DNA from: Prostheceraeus crozeri
Lineage: Eukaryota; Platyhelminthes; Polycladida; Euryleptidae
Assembly (NCBI GenBank): GCA_907163375.1
Contig: CAJQUW010007562.1
Location: 154,501 to 218,500, forward strand
DNA: 64,000 nt
Direction of reading: 5' to 3'
The notes beneath the pieces are model-generated. The model had not been told where the DNA came from. It did not search any database and saw only the letters and a list, made by a program, of their open reading frames with translations. Each line of letters begins with the position of its first letter. Position 1 is the stretch's first letter. The translations under genes and the position numbers were made by a program. Positions 13,501-22,400 of the stretch are shown here, one piece after another.

Positions 13501-16500
13501 GAGCGAATTGACCTTTTAATCATACCCAAAACTTTGTTTGGCTTCATAACAGTAGCATGTATATGTTCCTTGAAATTCATTGATGTTGACAAAGTAATAC
13601 CCAAGTCATTCACAAGAATAGCTTTACTTAATAATTGATCTTCCATCCTGTAATCAAAAAGAGAATTGCCACAACCAAAATGAATAACATTACATTTATT
13701 CAAGTTCAATGATAGACCGTTCGAAGATCAATTAATTTCAGATCAATTGAAAATTACTGTTAAATGCCTACTGAAATCTACTGACAAAACTGCAATGCAA
13801 TGAAAAGTATGTTTTGATGAAATGCACCTGATGAAATTATTTGCATGAAGTGTAGTGTAGCTTTACAGTAATACTAGGAAATTATTATCACAATATTAGG
13901 ACAGTAATGGATGGGGCCTAAATATGGATACTATAAATAGAAAATACCTGTGCAATTAATATGCCCTACGATATATTAACACATTTCAAAATGAAATAAC
14001 GCTTTGATAAATTTTAGGGGCGGCCGAAGAGTGGGTGCTGAGCGGCTGAAAATCCAGAATTAATGGCCCCATTTTTTTCCACTTCAGCAATGCTATATTC
14101 TGCTGCGGCCAAAAAATCTTTCTGTCTGTGGTCCCAGCCTTGCATCATTACATTACCTTGCATGTGTCTCTTCCTCAAACGGGGGAGGAATCTGGCATGT
14201 CTCACTAGCATCAGATTGAGGTTCTTCCTCCCGTTACATTGCCATAAAATGAGAAGTACTCTGTGGAGGAGGGAAAGCTGCTCAGCAAAACGCATGGTGA
14301 GACACCTGAGATAATATTGACACCAATGAAGCTCACGTGGAGTTCGTCGTGACAAGCTGACGAGATTGTCTACATCAATCTGATAACACGTTGCATACGC
14401 AAGATTATGTTGCTATTTTTGTTTATTTCCTTGCAAGCTAATCTCTATCAAGGCCAAATTATAGATGTGTCAATGATGGAAATTGATTCACAGATTACAT
14501 CTCATTGTCTGCTGTTACCATGTTTGAAAATTGCTAATTCCCTACTCAGGCTACACGCGGTGAGACACGAGAATATTTCGTCAGTTCATACCAGTTCATG
14601 ATAATGATAAACAAGACAGTGATAGATCGACTCACTGTAATACCGACATGTGAAACGATAAGATCGAACAATTTTATTGTATAACTGAGTAAAGACATGA
14701 ATAGTCAGTACATTGTCAAATTCACAGCTCAATAATGAGGGCAGCAATGCAGGACGTAGAGTCCGTGCCCTGAAAATGTTCTACATTGCCGTTCTTAGTT
14801 TCTTGCCACAATTACAATTGCCTGTAACTTGTAAGACCATATGTAAGACGCTCAATTGAGGACACAATCTTACAGATTTTAATGGTTCTCTGATTGATGA
14901 ATCGTCGTGGGGTCAAGTTTAACTGTCGTCTGGGTTGCAGACCTTTTTCAAATGCAAACAAAAATGAACCAAGCTTTCAAAACATTCAACTGAACAATCC
15001 AAGAAATGCCAAACTTAGATTTTTCACATCCCTATCTACAACACCAATTATCATAATCACTGCTCCACATAACTTCGAATCTTCTTGAAGCCAATACCTC
15101 ATCAGCTAAAATGAAAAAAATTATTACAGGCTTTTGCGCTTTGAGATGGTCATCAAAATAAGCCAAATGAATATTCTCTACATTGCTCTGTGAAATGTGA
15201 AGCTTTAACGGCACTACTCCCCCAGAGTGGGGGCTTGGACGGTGCTGACATAGTCAGACTTTGATCTGGAGCGTTGCGATCTTTTAGTCTGGATGCCTTT
15301 CCTGCCGACTTCCATTGACACTTTCGGGGCTCGACCTATGGACCTAAAGATCTTTTGGCCAAGCACTTAACCCCTGCGCCACGGAGACCACAAATTATTC
15401 AAGAAAAATGAGAAATAGCAATGAAAAATTAGAGTATGTAGAGCCATAGGATACACTTAACAACGAAGAATGGTATTGCAGGACGGCTATAGATGTCGGA
15501 TTGTTAGCAGCTAAGTTACTAACTAATTGTCGCAGTAGCGTCATATGGTTCTGTACATATGTAACATGTTGTTTGTATGCATCAACGATATATTTGTTCA
15601 ATGACATTTTCAATACTAACTAACAATCGAAACCATCACACAAGTTCGACTTTTGGGTGATCTGCTCATAGTGCAATAGTTTTGCTACTTTTCCATTTTC
15701 ATTTGGAGAGTGGAGTGGTTGTTTGCAGATTTTATAATGGTGTGAATGTGAGATTCCGATAGTTGGTTATGGAACAGATTCTAGCTTGTATTCTTCGGTT
15801 TCATTGTGTGAAATTGTAACAGAAACCTGTGAATCTCTGCTTAAATCGACCTGTTCATAGACATCTGCAAAGACCTACACGCATACAGATCACGGTCTTC
15901 TAGATGTCTTTGGATGTTTTCCTGGGCTGCATGGACTATGTAGAAAATTATCATAGATTTTAGGTTCAGTAACGCACGCACCGACGATTTAGGCTGTCAT
16001 TTGAAAGGTAATATATATTCATTCTTGGGGACATCAGCGAATGAATTTTCATTGTCTTGTTTCATAAGAGCAAGTTGGAAACAAAAGAATGAATTTTTGC
16101 TTCCATGTCTATTTATGCTACCATTTATGAGTCTGTTCTCCTTGAAGTCAAGAGAGAATTTCTTTGGTCTTGATGGAAGTTTATATTCACTTTCTATTTT
16201 CAGTTTCAATTTCTACGATATTCCATACAATTTTGGAAGCGATAACTGACGTGAATGGAACACCTGGGACGAAGTTTATGCGAATTTGGCGTTATACTTT
16301 GATTGATTGTCCGGGTGAGTCAAATCTTCACTATATTTTAATTTCCTATTTTGTGAACGCCATCCAGCACACACTAGGTGACATTGCTACGCGTGATTAC
16401 GGAACATCCCAAACATCCGTAGTTAAGGACATTCTATTCTTCTACGCGCGTACATACGCGCTGCACTAAGAAATCACTTGATCTGATGCTGTTAAAACAT

Positions 16501-18729
16501 GGTGATTGTTTATGAATACGCGCGGGCGAGCGTTTATAGTTTGTGTGTCGTCTACGGTTGTCCGCGTTGCCGCTTGAACCACGGATGAACCGCTAAGCAT
16601 GTTCTGTCTTCCCTGAATATAAAATTGAGGTCCTATCACATTGTTTAGCCTCTCATACATACAGACACATGAGACGCAAAGTCTATATAACAGGACTGCC
16701 AACTATACTAACTTATATAACTTATATTGCAGCAATGTCTCACATAGCCACGGATGTTTAGGGTCATGTGTAATTACGCGTGGTTCAAGCGTGAATTACG
16801 CGTGATTGAGCGTGGCATGTCACCTAGTGCATGCACCACAACTGTCACTAGAGCTTATAGCGGGCCGCTTGTTTTGGCTCGGACCCGGCCTGGGGTCGCA
16901 TTGATGACTTTTTATCTGGGCCTGGGTGACATAATTCATCGTTTTGTGCACCACCCTTTGTGCAGTGGCCTGAAAAATCATTCTGAAAAGCTGATTATAC
17001 ACTAGGTGACATTGCCACGCGTAATTACGGAACATCCCAAACATCCGTAGTTAAGGACATTCTATTCTTCTACGCGCGTACATACGCGCTGCACTAAGAA
17101 ATCACTTGATCTGATGCTGTTAAAACATGGTGATTGTTTATGAATACGCGCGGGCGAGCGTTTATAGTTTGTGCGTCGTCTACGGTTGTCCGCGTTGCCG
17201 CTTGAACCACGGATGAACCGCTAAGCATGTTCTGTCTGCCTTGAGCATGAAATTGGGGTCCTATCACATTGTTTAGCCTCTGATGCATGCAGACACATGA
17301 GACGCAAAGTCTATATAACAGGACTGCCGACCAATGTTGGAGGAATGTCACGAACAGCCACGGATGTTTAGGGTCATGTGTAATTACGCGTAGTTTACGC
17401 GTAATTGAGCGTGGCATCCCTGTGGGAACGAATCTTGCGAAAAACTGGCGGATGTCAGCTGCAGAATATCATGCTAAAGTTCAGTCATATTTGCGGGATA
17501 TTCGCTGGCGAAGTTCGCCGGCGACAATTCGCGCTCTATATGTCACCTTTGACTTTTGACTTTCTCTCTTATTTTCTTTAGTAATCCGCCTCTACAGCTG
17601 AGGCTCTATTTTCTCCCTCACCTCCTCACTATCCCCCACATATGGCTAATCTATCTAAGAAATAAGTGCAGACTATCATTCTTTGATAATGCTAAGAATA
17701 TAGAGAATCCGCATATATCAATTTTCATAACATCTCTTGACATTCCATAATTTACAACAATGACAAATATTTGAATAATATCATAGTATTTACTGCGACA
17801 TTTATGGAAGATAAATCCTTTTTTTAGTTTAAGCCTTCGTGAATTAAAAAAAGATCCCTTTTTATCAGATCAGACTGAGTATACAATATAGTTTCATGTG
17901 AAGGTAATATACGAACATTACTACTTACCACTAATTAGTTGCTACAATATCCACGATTTCGCCGGTTGGCGAAAAATCAGTTCGCATTAGTAAACAAATA
18001 TCTACCAACTAATTATAGCAACTTTTTCGTCACCTGTCGTTTTTTAATTTTACGCATGTTTTTGGATAAATGATGCATGACCATTTTCACATGCGGAAAT
18101 AGTTTTTACACGAAAATGAACCTTTAAAAAATTATCCACAAGATCGCTACCTCGCCAGATAATCTGTTGATATTAGCAAGATGCGTTCCCACAGGGATGT
18201 CACCTAGTGTAGATTACATGATTGTATATGCTGCATGGCCTATGTAGCCTAGGAATGCCATCTGTAAGCAGATTGATCAATGTTGAGCAGGTGCCGATCA
18301 AGTGAGGGAATGCTATTAATTCAGACATAGCAAATATCAGTCTGAGTGCTCACAGAATTTTTTAGGCCCAAGCCCGGCTTCCACCTCTAACTGGTACGTT
18401 TACTATCAATTCAAATTTCTGTTTCATCACGATGTTAACATAGCAAAATATGAAATTCCTTTAAACATTTGATTGTATTTCAAATGTGTCCACGCCATCA
18501 CCATGCTCCGTAATCGTGCCAGTAGCTATCTTCCACCACAGAAGCTGTCTGTGTCTTATCTCAACAACAATTATGATTCCCTTCTGTGCCTACGCCCCAT
18601 AAACTCATCTCAGCCTCCTCGATTGAGAAGCTTGTCAAGAATCTTATGGGTGAAAAGCTCTATAACAAGTTGCAGCCGTTCGACGAGCTTCTCTTTAACA
18701 GAATGATTTTGGTTGATGCAACTCTGTAG
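4486..18729 (+). CDS. NR6-like (GCNF/HR4-type) nuclear receptor gene, partial at 5' end
   Basis: Six exons are joined here: 4486-4570, 6156-6310, 6372-6430, 9177-10056, 16204-16314 and 18614-18729. All are bounded by AG/GT, and phases agree at each junction. The protein would be a DNA-binding transcription factor. Seen: zinc finger 1 is C-x2-C-x13-C-x2-C with P-box CEGCKG; zinc finger 2 is C-x7-C-x9-C-x2-C; then an extension AVRENHLPGGRNS, close to the NR6 form (GCNF has a similar MPGGRN stretch). Exon 4 encodes a long hinge rich in P, S and H, then a divergent ligand-binding domain with helix 3-5 features (ELMNKRIDDW, then MELLKSKSLTMF). The last two exons supply the C-terminal helices and a TAG stop. 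The N-terminus before the first finger is missing. The DNA-binding domain assignment is firm; the NR6 subgroup and the last two exons are inference. Confidence 0.8.
4571..6155 (+). other. Receptor intron with a LINE 3' fragment
   Basis: Intron between the two zinc-finger exons, about 1.6 kb. It carries a + strand LINE fragment at about 5515-6095. The rest is AT-rich and shows nothing recognisable. Confidence 0.7.
5515..6095 (+). mobile_element. LINE (CR1/L2-like) reverse-transcriptase 3' fragment
   Basis: The frame 5521-5919 encodes the thumb and post-RT region of a non-LTR retrotransposon: WIDHIEKMVKKAQMRM, then SILEYGAAVWH and ESVQRRLIRMM, which are standard landmarks in CR1/L2-type ORF2 proteins. 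It is followed by AATAAA near 6066 and a (TTA)n tail at about 6073-6090, as expected for the 3' end. The copy is 5' truncated, with no palm motif. Confidence 0.88.
6156..6310 (+). CDS. Receptor exon: P-box helix and second zinc finger
   Basis: Acceptor TTTTCCTACAG and donor GTAATTTTG. It encodes CKGFFKRVVQSRHMFDC and then the second finger. The first two cysteines of finger 2 are separated by seven residues (TGPIRNS) rather than the usual five, so the D-box is enlarged. The other spacings (x9, x2) are normal. The exon ends one base into an alanine codon. Confidence 0.92.
6372..6430 (+). CDS. Receptor exon: T/A-box extension
   Basis: A 59-bp exon after a 61-bp intron, with acceptor TTTTTCTTCAG and donor GTAAGT. 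It encodes AVRENHLPGGRNSQSVYTQD. The PGGRN motif at this position is a hallmark I associate with the NR6 group. It ends on a codon boundary. Confidence 0.85.
7082..7160 (+). mobile_element. Solo hAT-type terminus
   Basis: CAGTGGTGGGCAACC is the standard start of many hAT elements, and it is followed by a GC-rich subterminal block (GGCCCGCGGGCC). No matching right end was found nearby, so this is a truncated element or a chance match. Confidence 0.45.
7381..8045. repeat. Large imperfect palindrome (foldback/MITE-like)
   Basis: Arms of about 170 bp (7381-7550 and about 7875-8045) are inverted copies around a spacer of roughly 325 bp. Shared blocks include ACTGAACTGATCGCTATGAA on the left and its complement on the right. 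The spacer is non-coding. Outer target duplications were not clear. Confidence 0.85.
8238..9132 (-). mobile_element. TA-flanked TIR element with acidic transposase tail
   Basis: Terminal inverted repeats CCGTATTTACTCTAATAGAA at both ends, flanked by TA dinucleotides (8236-8237 and 9133-9134), as for IS630/Tc1/pogo-type elements. Near each end the unit CCCGGGTTCTATTAGAG is tandemly repeated. Read on the - strand, about 8690-8890 encodes a 60-residue segment with CFEAGHPC and a D/E-rich end (DEEHEEEDD), then a stop, like the C-terminal tail of pogo/Tigger-type transposases. No DDE core is present. Confidence 0.75.
9177..10056 (+). CDS. Receptor exon: hinge and ligand-binding domain core
   Basis: Open from 9156 through the donor GTAAGT at 10057. 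The phase of the preceding exon requires a start at 9177 (GAG|AAG) or 9180. It encodes a 293-residue segment: an N-terminal part with DFDYYVTQHKLAPVITILRL, a low-complexity hinge rich in proline and serine, then a helical region with ELMNKRIDDW and MELLKSKSLTMF, which fits helices 3-5 of a nuclear-receptor ligand-binding domain. The usual helix-4/5 glutamine and tryptophan landmarks are not conserved, so the domain is divergent. The acceptor side abuts the TIR element ending at 9132. Read-through past 10056 meets a stop at 10116. Confidence 0.8.
10104..11262. repeat. 38-bp minisatellite, about 30 copies
   Basis: Tandem units of 38 bp anchored on AGCACAGATCTATAATCTCT, with spacing checked at 10143 and 10181. 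Variants replace ATAATC with ATGATC, and a few units are shortened internally (near 10790 and 10975). It begins 47 bp inside the intron that follows receptor exon 4. Confidence 0.97.
11296..11345 (-). repeat. Relic of the 76-bp minisatellite unit
   Basis: Reverse-strand match to the 335-1396 unit: CATAGTCCGACAGGCAG, then GGCCGAAAAGGAGACTTTC and ACAGAAT, lacking the middle of the unit. It sits just past the 38-bp array. Confidence 0.7.
11351..11540 (-). repeat. tRNA-derived SINE, copy A
   Basis: On the - strand the head has A-box-like TGGCGCAGGGG and B-box-like GGTCGAGCACC, followed by a body with AGTCTGACTATGTCAGC and a 3' end ACGCTAAAACG. The same family occurs at 15201, 32084, 39652 and 49711. 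Confidence 0.85.
11351..11756 (-). repeat. 406-bp duplicated block (partner at 15201-15606)
   Basis: The SINE and 216 bp of adjoining sequence, including AGGACGGCTATAG and GTTTGTATGCATCAACGA, are repeated in direct orientation with the same length. Either a segment was duplicated or the SINE is part of a longer composite repeat. Confidence 0.85.
11757..12839 (+). other. Receptor intron sequence, nothing recognised
   Basis: AT-rich with short chance frames only. Confidence 0.5.
12840..13735 (-). mobile_element. LINE (CR1/L2-like) 3' fragment
   Basis: The - strand frame 13323-13709 encodes MNLNKCNVIHFG, then VNDLGITLS, SILEYGCVIWHP and QIENVQKRFCNF. These are RT thumb and post-RT landmarks. 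The frame at 13009-13254 continues with NIVQHWNRMTF, the usual C-terminal end, after a frameshift between 13255 and 13322. An (ATT)n tail lies at about 12847-12862. Disabled. Confidence 0.88.
13736..15200 (+). other. Receptor intron sequence, no supported exon
   Basis: A 113-codon - strand frame at 14014-14355 is the longest frame. It has no recognised motif or clear splice sites. Confidence 0.5.
15201..15390 (-). repeat. tRNA-derived SINE, copy B
   Basis: Same family and orientation as 11351-11540, and part of the 406-bp duplicated block 15201-15606. Confidence 0.85.
15201..15606 (-). repeat. 406-bp duplicated block, second copy
   Basis: Direct repeat of 11351-11756 with scattered substitutions and equal length. 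Confidence 0.85.
15607..16203 (+). other. Receptor intron sequence
   Basis: Nothing recognised. It ends with a polypyrimidine tract and TTTTCAG before the exon at 16204. Confidence 0.5.
16204..16314 (+). CDS. Receptor exon: C-terminal ligand-binding-domain helices
   Basis: Acceptor CTATTTTCAG and donor GTGAGT at 16315. The two-base start completes the codon left open at 10056. It encodes SISTIFHTILEAITDVNG, then GTKFMRIWRYTLIDCP. This can be laid against helices 7-8 and 10 of nuclear receptors, leaving little room for helix 9. Exon status rests on phase, strong splice sites and position, not on clear homology. Confidence 0.6.
16372..16829. mobile_element. TIR MITE, copy 1
   Basis: Termini CACTAGGTGACATTGC and GCATGTCACCTAGTG are inverted repeats. 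The dinucleotide CA flanks both sides. The interior is rich in ACGCG and matches the outer element 17000-18209. Confidence 0.85.
17000..18209. mobile_element. TIR MITE, copy 2, interrupted by another MITE
   Basis: Same family as 16372-16829 with the same termini, flanked by TA on both sides (16998-16999 and 18210-18211). Its right terminus, ATGTCACCTAGTG, is separated from the body by the insertion 17418-18196. Confidence 0.88.
17418..18196. mobile_element. TIR element nested in the MITE at 17000
   Basis: Begins CCCTGTGGGAACGAATCTTG and ends with the inverted counterpart CAAGATGCGTTCCCACAGGG. The target dinucleotide AT is duplicated (17416-17417 and 18197-18198); the uninterrupted copy 1 reads GGCATGTCAC there. 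A 2-bp AT duplication fits ISL2EU-type elements. No transposase frame. Confidence 0.88.
18210..18613 (+). other. End of the last receptor intron
   Basis: No feature recognised before the acceptor CATCTCAG at 18613. Confidence 0.5.
18614..18729 (+). CDS. Receptor last exon with stop codon
   Basis: Acceptor AACTCATCTCAG. The first two bases complete the codon opened at 16314 (G|CC, alanine). It encodes SSIEKLVKNLMGEKLYNKL, then QPFDELLFNRMILVDATL, and stops at TAG. The ending resembles helix 10/11 plus a short AF-2-like helix (ELLFNRMIL). No AATAAA is visible on the + strand before 19313. Confidence 0.6.
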
Positions 18730-19204
18730 TAATTGAATGCGCATCCAAATCGCCGAAAGAACATCCAGCGCTAATGCGAGTTGCTTGAAAAGCTGTTTGT
18801 TTACGAGGCTGGGGAACTGGCTTGCATTAGGAATTACTCATGCTAAAGATGACCCCTTTCTCATCCCATGGTATTTACTAACCATCATTAAGGGTTTTTT
18901 GATGTTAGTGCTGAAAACTCTCAGCTAATTCTACAAGACCATCATTTTACTTTCGTTCATCAATTTCTTTATTTCCTTTACAGATTCTTGTGAAAGTGAT
19001 CACAAATACCTTCAACTTCTCGGCTCAAAGTTGTATTTATTGGACAATTTATTTTGTGAAATTCATCCGTTTACCATTTTGTATCTTATTTCTGTTTTCT
19101 ATGGCCTAGATGCTACCATGTAACATTTGTGAATCCTAATCCCAAATATAACCATTCTCAAAGCTTTGCTTTCTCAAAACAGAATTATCTCATATAGAGG
19201 TGTC

Positions 19205-19210
19205 TTTATT
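19205..19210 (-). terminator. Poly(A) signal of the C5orf34 homologue
   Basis: AATAAA on the - strand, about 104 bp after the TGA at 19314. It is followed downstream by T-rich and AT-rich sequence. Confidence 0.6.
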
Positions 19211-19313
19211 AAAACAAAAAAAGTACATAGGGATATTCCCGACCAGCAGGTAGCATCTAATTGAGCAGTAAAAATAATACAAAATGTCTATGACAATTCG
19301 ACGGAATGTGAAA

Positions 19314-19480
19314 TCATCGTTGAGTCATTTTCAGGCTCTCTAATTCACGCAAGAAATTCGACGTCCTTGCAAGAGTATCTTCAATTGATCGTATCTGTCT
19401 TGCTCTCATTGCTACTCCAGTCTCCTCTGCGTCTCTCTCAGTTGTAACGCCACTTTCAGGCTGGGAGTGGTCCATGATAT
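19314..19480 (-). CDS. C5orf34: C5orf34 last exon
   Basis: Acceptor TTTTATTTGCAG. The first two bases complete the codon left by the exon ending at 36372. It encodes an acidic linker and a helix, RQIRSIEDTLARTSNFLREL, and stops at TGA. Position, length and helical character match the end of human C5orf34. Assignment to this gene rests on phase, strand and the shape of the C-terminus. Confidence 0.72.
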
Positions 19481-22400
19481 CTGCAAATAAAATGAGAGAT
19501 GTAGCCATGATATCCACCAATCAACATCATCAGATCTAAACATGATATCCACCAATCAACATCATCAGATCTAAACATGATATCCACCAATCAACATCAT
19601 CAGATCTAAACATGATATCCACCAATCAACATCATCAGATCTAAACATGATATCCACCAATCAACATCATCAGATCTAAACATGATATCCACCAATCAAC
19701 ATCATCAGATCTAAACATGATATCCACCAATCAACATCATCAGATCTAAACATGATATCCACCAATCAACATCATCAGATCTAAACATGATATCCACCAA
19801 TCAACATCATCAGATCTAAACATGATATCCGCCCATCAACTAGGGATCGACCGTTCCCGGATAGTTGTTTGAATTTCTGAACGGGCCGTGCCCGTGACCC
19901 GTGTGAGTACTAGGCACAGCCCGTGCTCATGCTCATGCCGTGCCAGGGTACTTGCTTTAACACTAGACACGTTTCGCATTCACCTCCTGTTAACCATGTA
20001 AGCGAATAGTTCATGACCATAAACCCGGTGATTGGCTGTTCGCTATCAGTTTTTTGACTAATGCTCCTGAATCATTCATATGATTTTTCTGGGGATTACC
20101 GAAATTGGGTGGAGGGGGTTGCGCTCCCATATACTAGCCTCATACAAATTTCTTAAATTTAAATTAAGCCAATCTTTCCATCATCAATTGGCGACAAGGC
20201 CTTCCCTGATGAAGATCCCATAACCATCTAATTAGAGATCGATTTTTAAGAGAGGTACCCTCAAACTGGCTCTAAGTTAAATTCGAATCGCGGTCTTTAA
20301 GGAATAAAGCTTCATTAAACTTCTAATTTTAGGTTTAAGACTCATATTGTTCTATGTAAGAATAATTAGCTCTGATTTCTTGTATCGCTAAATAACATTT
20401 AGGGTTATATAATTAGACCCTTATTAATTTACTCATGATTGATTAATAAACAGATATTATTTGCTATTCTATGGAAAACCGTAATATTGTCCCATAAATA
20501 GAGATAAATTAAATTAGTAACTCTGCTATCTTGTATCGCTATATCACTATTAAGTTATATCTGGATCAATTTATTTTTTATCAACCATCTTACGTATGTA
20601 TCACATGAATTATCACTGTATTACTTCAATATTGAAGTTATAAAAACAACATAACGCCAAAATGATCAAATATTACAGGCACACTGCTATTACTGACATT
20701 CTAGCAACTACTCAGTGGACAGTAGTCTTAAAAACAATTTTATAATGAAAAGGAACAGAGGTACAGGCAAACATTATCTTAACAGAACAACAATCTACTA
20801 TGTGAGGAATAATAAAGGCAAGCGTTTGTCAGGCACGTCAATCAAGCACGGCTAAATTGGCTTTGAATGCAGTGCCCGTGTCCGTGCCTGGAAAAAGTCG
20901 GGTAATGGCCGTGCCCGTGCCCGGGTACCCGGTCGATCCTTACCATCAACATCATCAAATCCGCTTCCCTTTCGCCGCCTCGGAATTCAACATTTCTTGC
21001 CCTTCTGGCTTCATAGAATATCTTTTACTTCATACTCTGGGCATGGATAGTGATAGCGACCCAGAAAGTTGAATACATAGATGTTTCTAATGTATAGTTT
21101 GACATGCATTAAGTTGCTACTAATTTTCTAGGGCAAGTAGTAAAAGGATGTGTATATTATGCAGATGTTTGTCCTTCTGTTGAAATTCGTGCCGAAGTAT
21201 ACCAGATTATTACATAGTTGCAGAATCTTATTCAGAATCCCTTCTATATTTGATAAAATTTATTCCGAAGGAAAATCTTGGCAGAGACGGATATCTAACA
21301 GGGTGTATATAGGGTGTATATAGGGCATGGATATCTAACCAAAACTCGCACCTCAATTTCCCTGGATTTTCCCGGTTTTTTCAGGGATATTTTATCATGC
21401 AAGATACTGTCGTTTTTGGGAGTCCAAACCTACTTGCACCTGAGAGTAGATATTCGACAATTTAATGTTTCATTAACTACGCACCTGATACAAGAAAAAA
21501 ACAAAATTACAATAATTCTATGGTATAGGAAAACAACTTTTATTCATCTCTTTCGAATAAGATACATATAAAAACAAAAAAAAACAGGAGAACGAACAAG
21601 AAGCTTTAAGAAATGATGTGAAGAATGAAAGGTTTGGTGTGCAGAAGTTCGGTACGTAGTTCACTTTTTTCGCAATACGATCACCTCCTCTTCCAATACC
21701 ATGAGTTCCATTCTCCGCTTCTTGATTTCTGCCTCTTTCAACGCCAATTCTTGGGCCGCCCTCTTACTACCCATCAGTACGTACATGGCGCTCTGAACCC
21801 CTCACAGTTCGCGGTTGACACTCATTGGTTCCCGGATCTCTTCACATTTAGCACTCACATGTTTGACACCTATCACCGTCACAGGGTTGACAACTACCAC
21901 CGTTATTGTGAATACAAGCTATGTTCAAAAAGGAGATACATGTAAGTGCACCTTCGCCGTTTTCTGAAAACATGAGACATCTTTCAAGTTACGGTCGTAT
22001 GTACTAGACCCGCAGATAGTAAGAAAGTAGAGAAAATAAACACAACAGACTACACTTAATAACATATACCACCCAATGCTACTAAAAATGGTAAGTTATG
22101 TTCAAACGGCAGAGCCGGTTTTTAACCATTATGTTTCGAATTCCAAAGTATTATCTTCATCTCCATTTTCCCTGTCTTTTCCCGGTCGGTATACACCCTG
22201 TCTAAGGTCCTACTTAATAGTCTGGCATACTTTGTAACCAGGGCCTGCGGAACACTTCTTCGCGAGGGAGGGAATGCCTACTGATTTATCTGTATAGGCA
22301 TAACACATACTATTTTGTAATTATTTCGTATGCAACGTTTGATGTCCCCGCAAGGCATGATGTATTCTATTAGCCTTGGTTTATTCAATTTATGTGCATA

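Noticed and set aside
14014-14355. 113-codon - strand frame as a gene
   Set aside because: No recognised motif, no convincing splice sites and no support from neighbours. Its opposite strand is also open, which is typical of chance frames in local GC-rich sequence.
18737-18928. Match to the CNOT1 MIF4G region (LGNWLALGITHAKD)
   Set aside because: Only a dozen residues look alike, and it lies after the receptor stop with no splice support. Probably coincidence.
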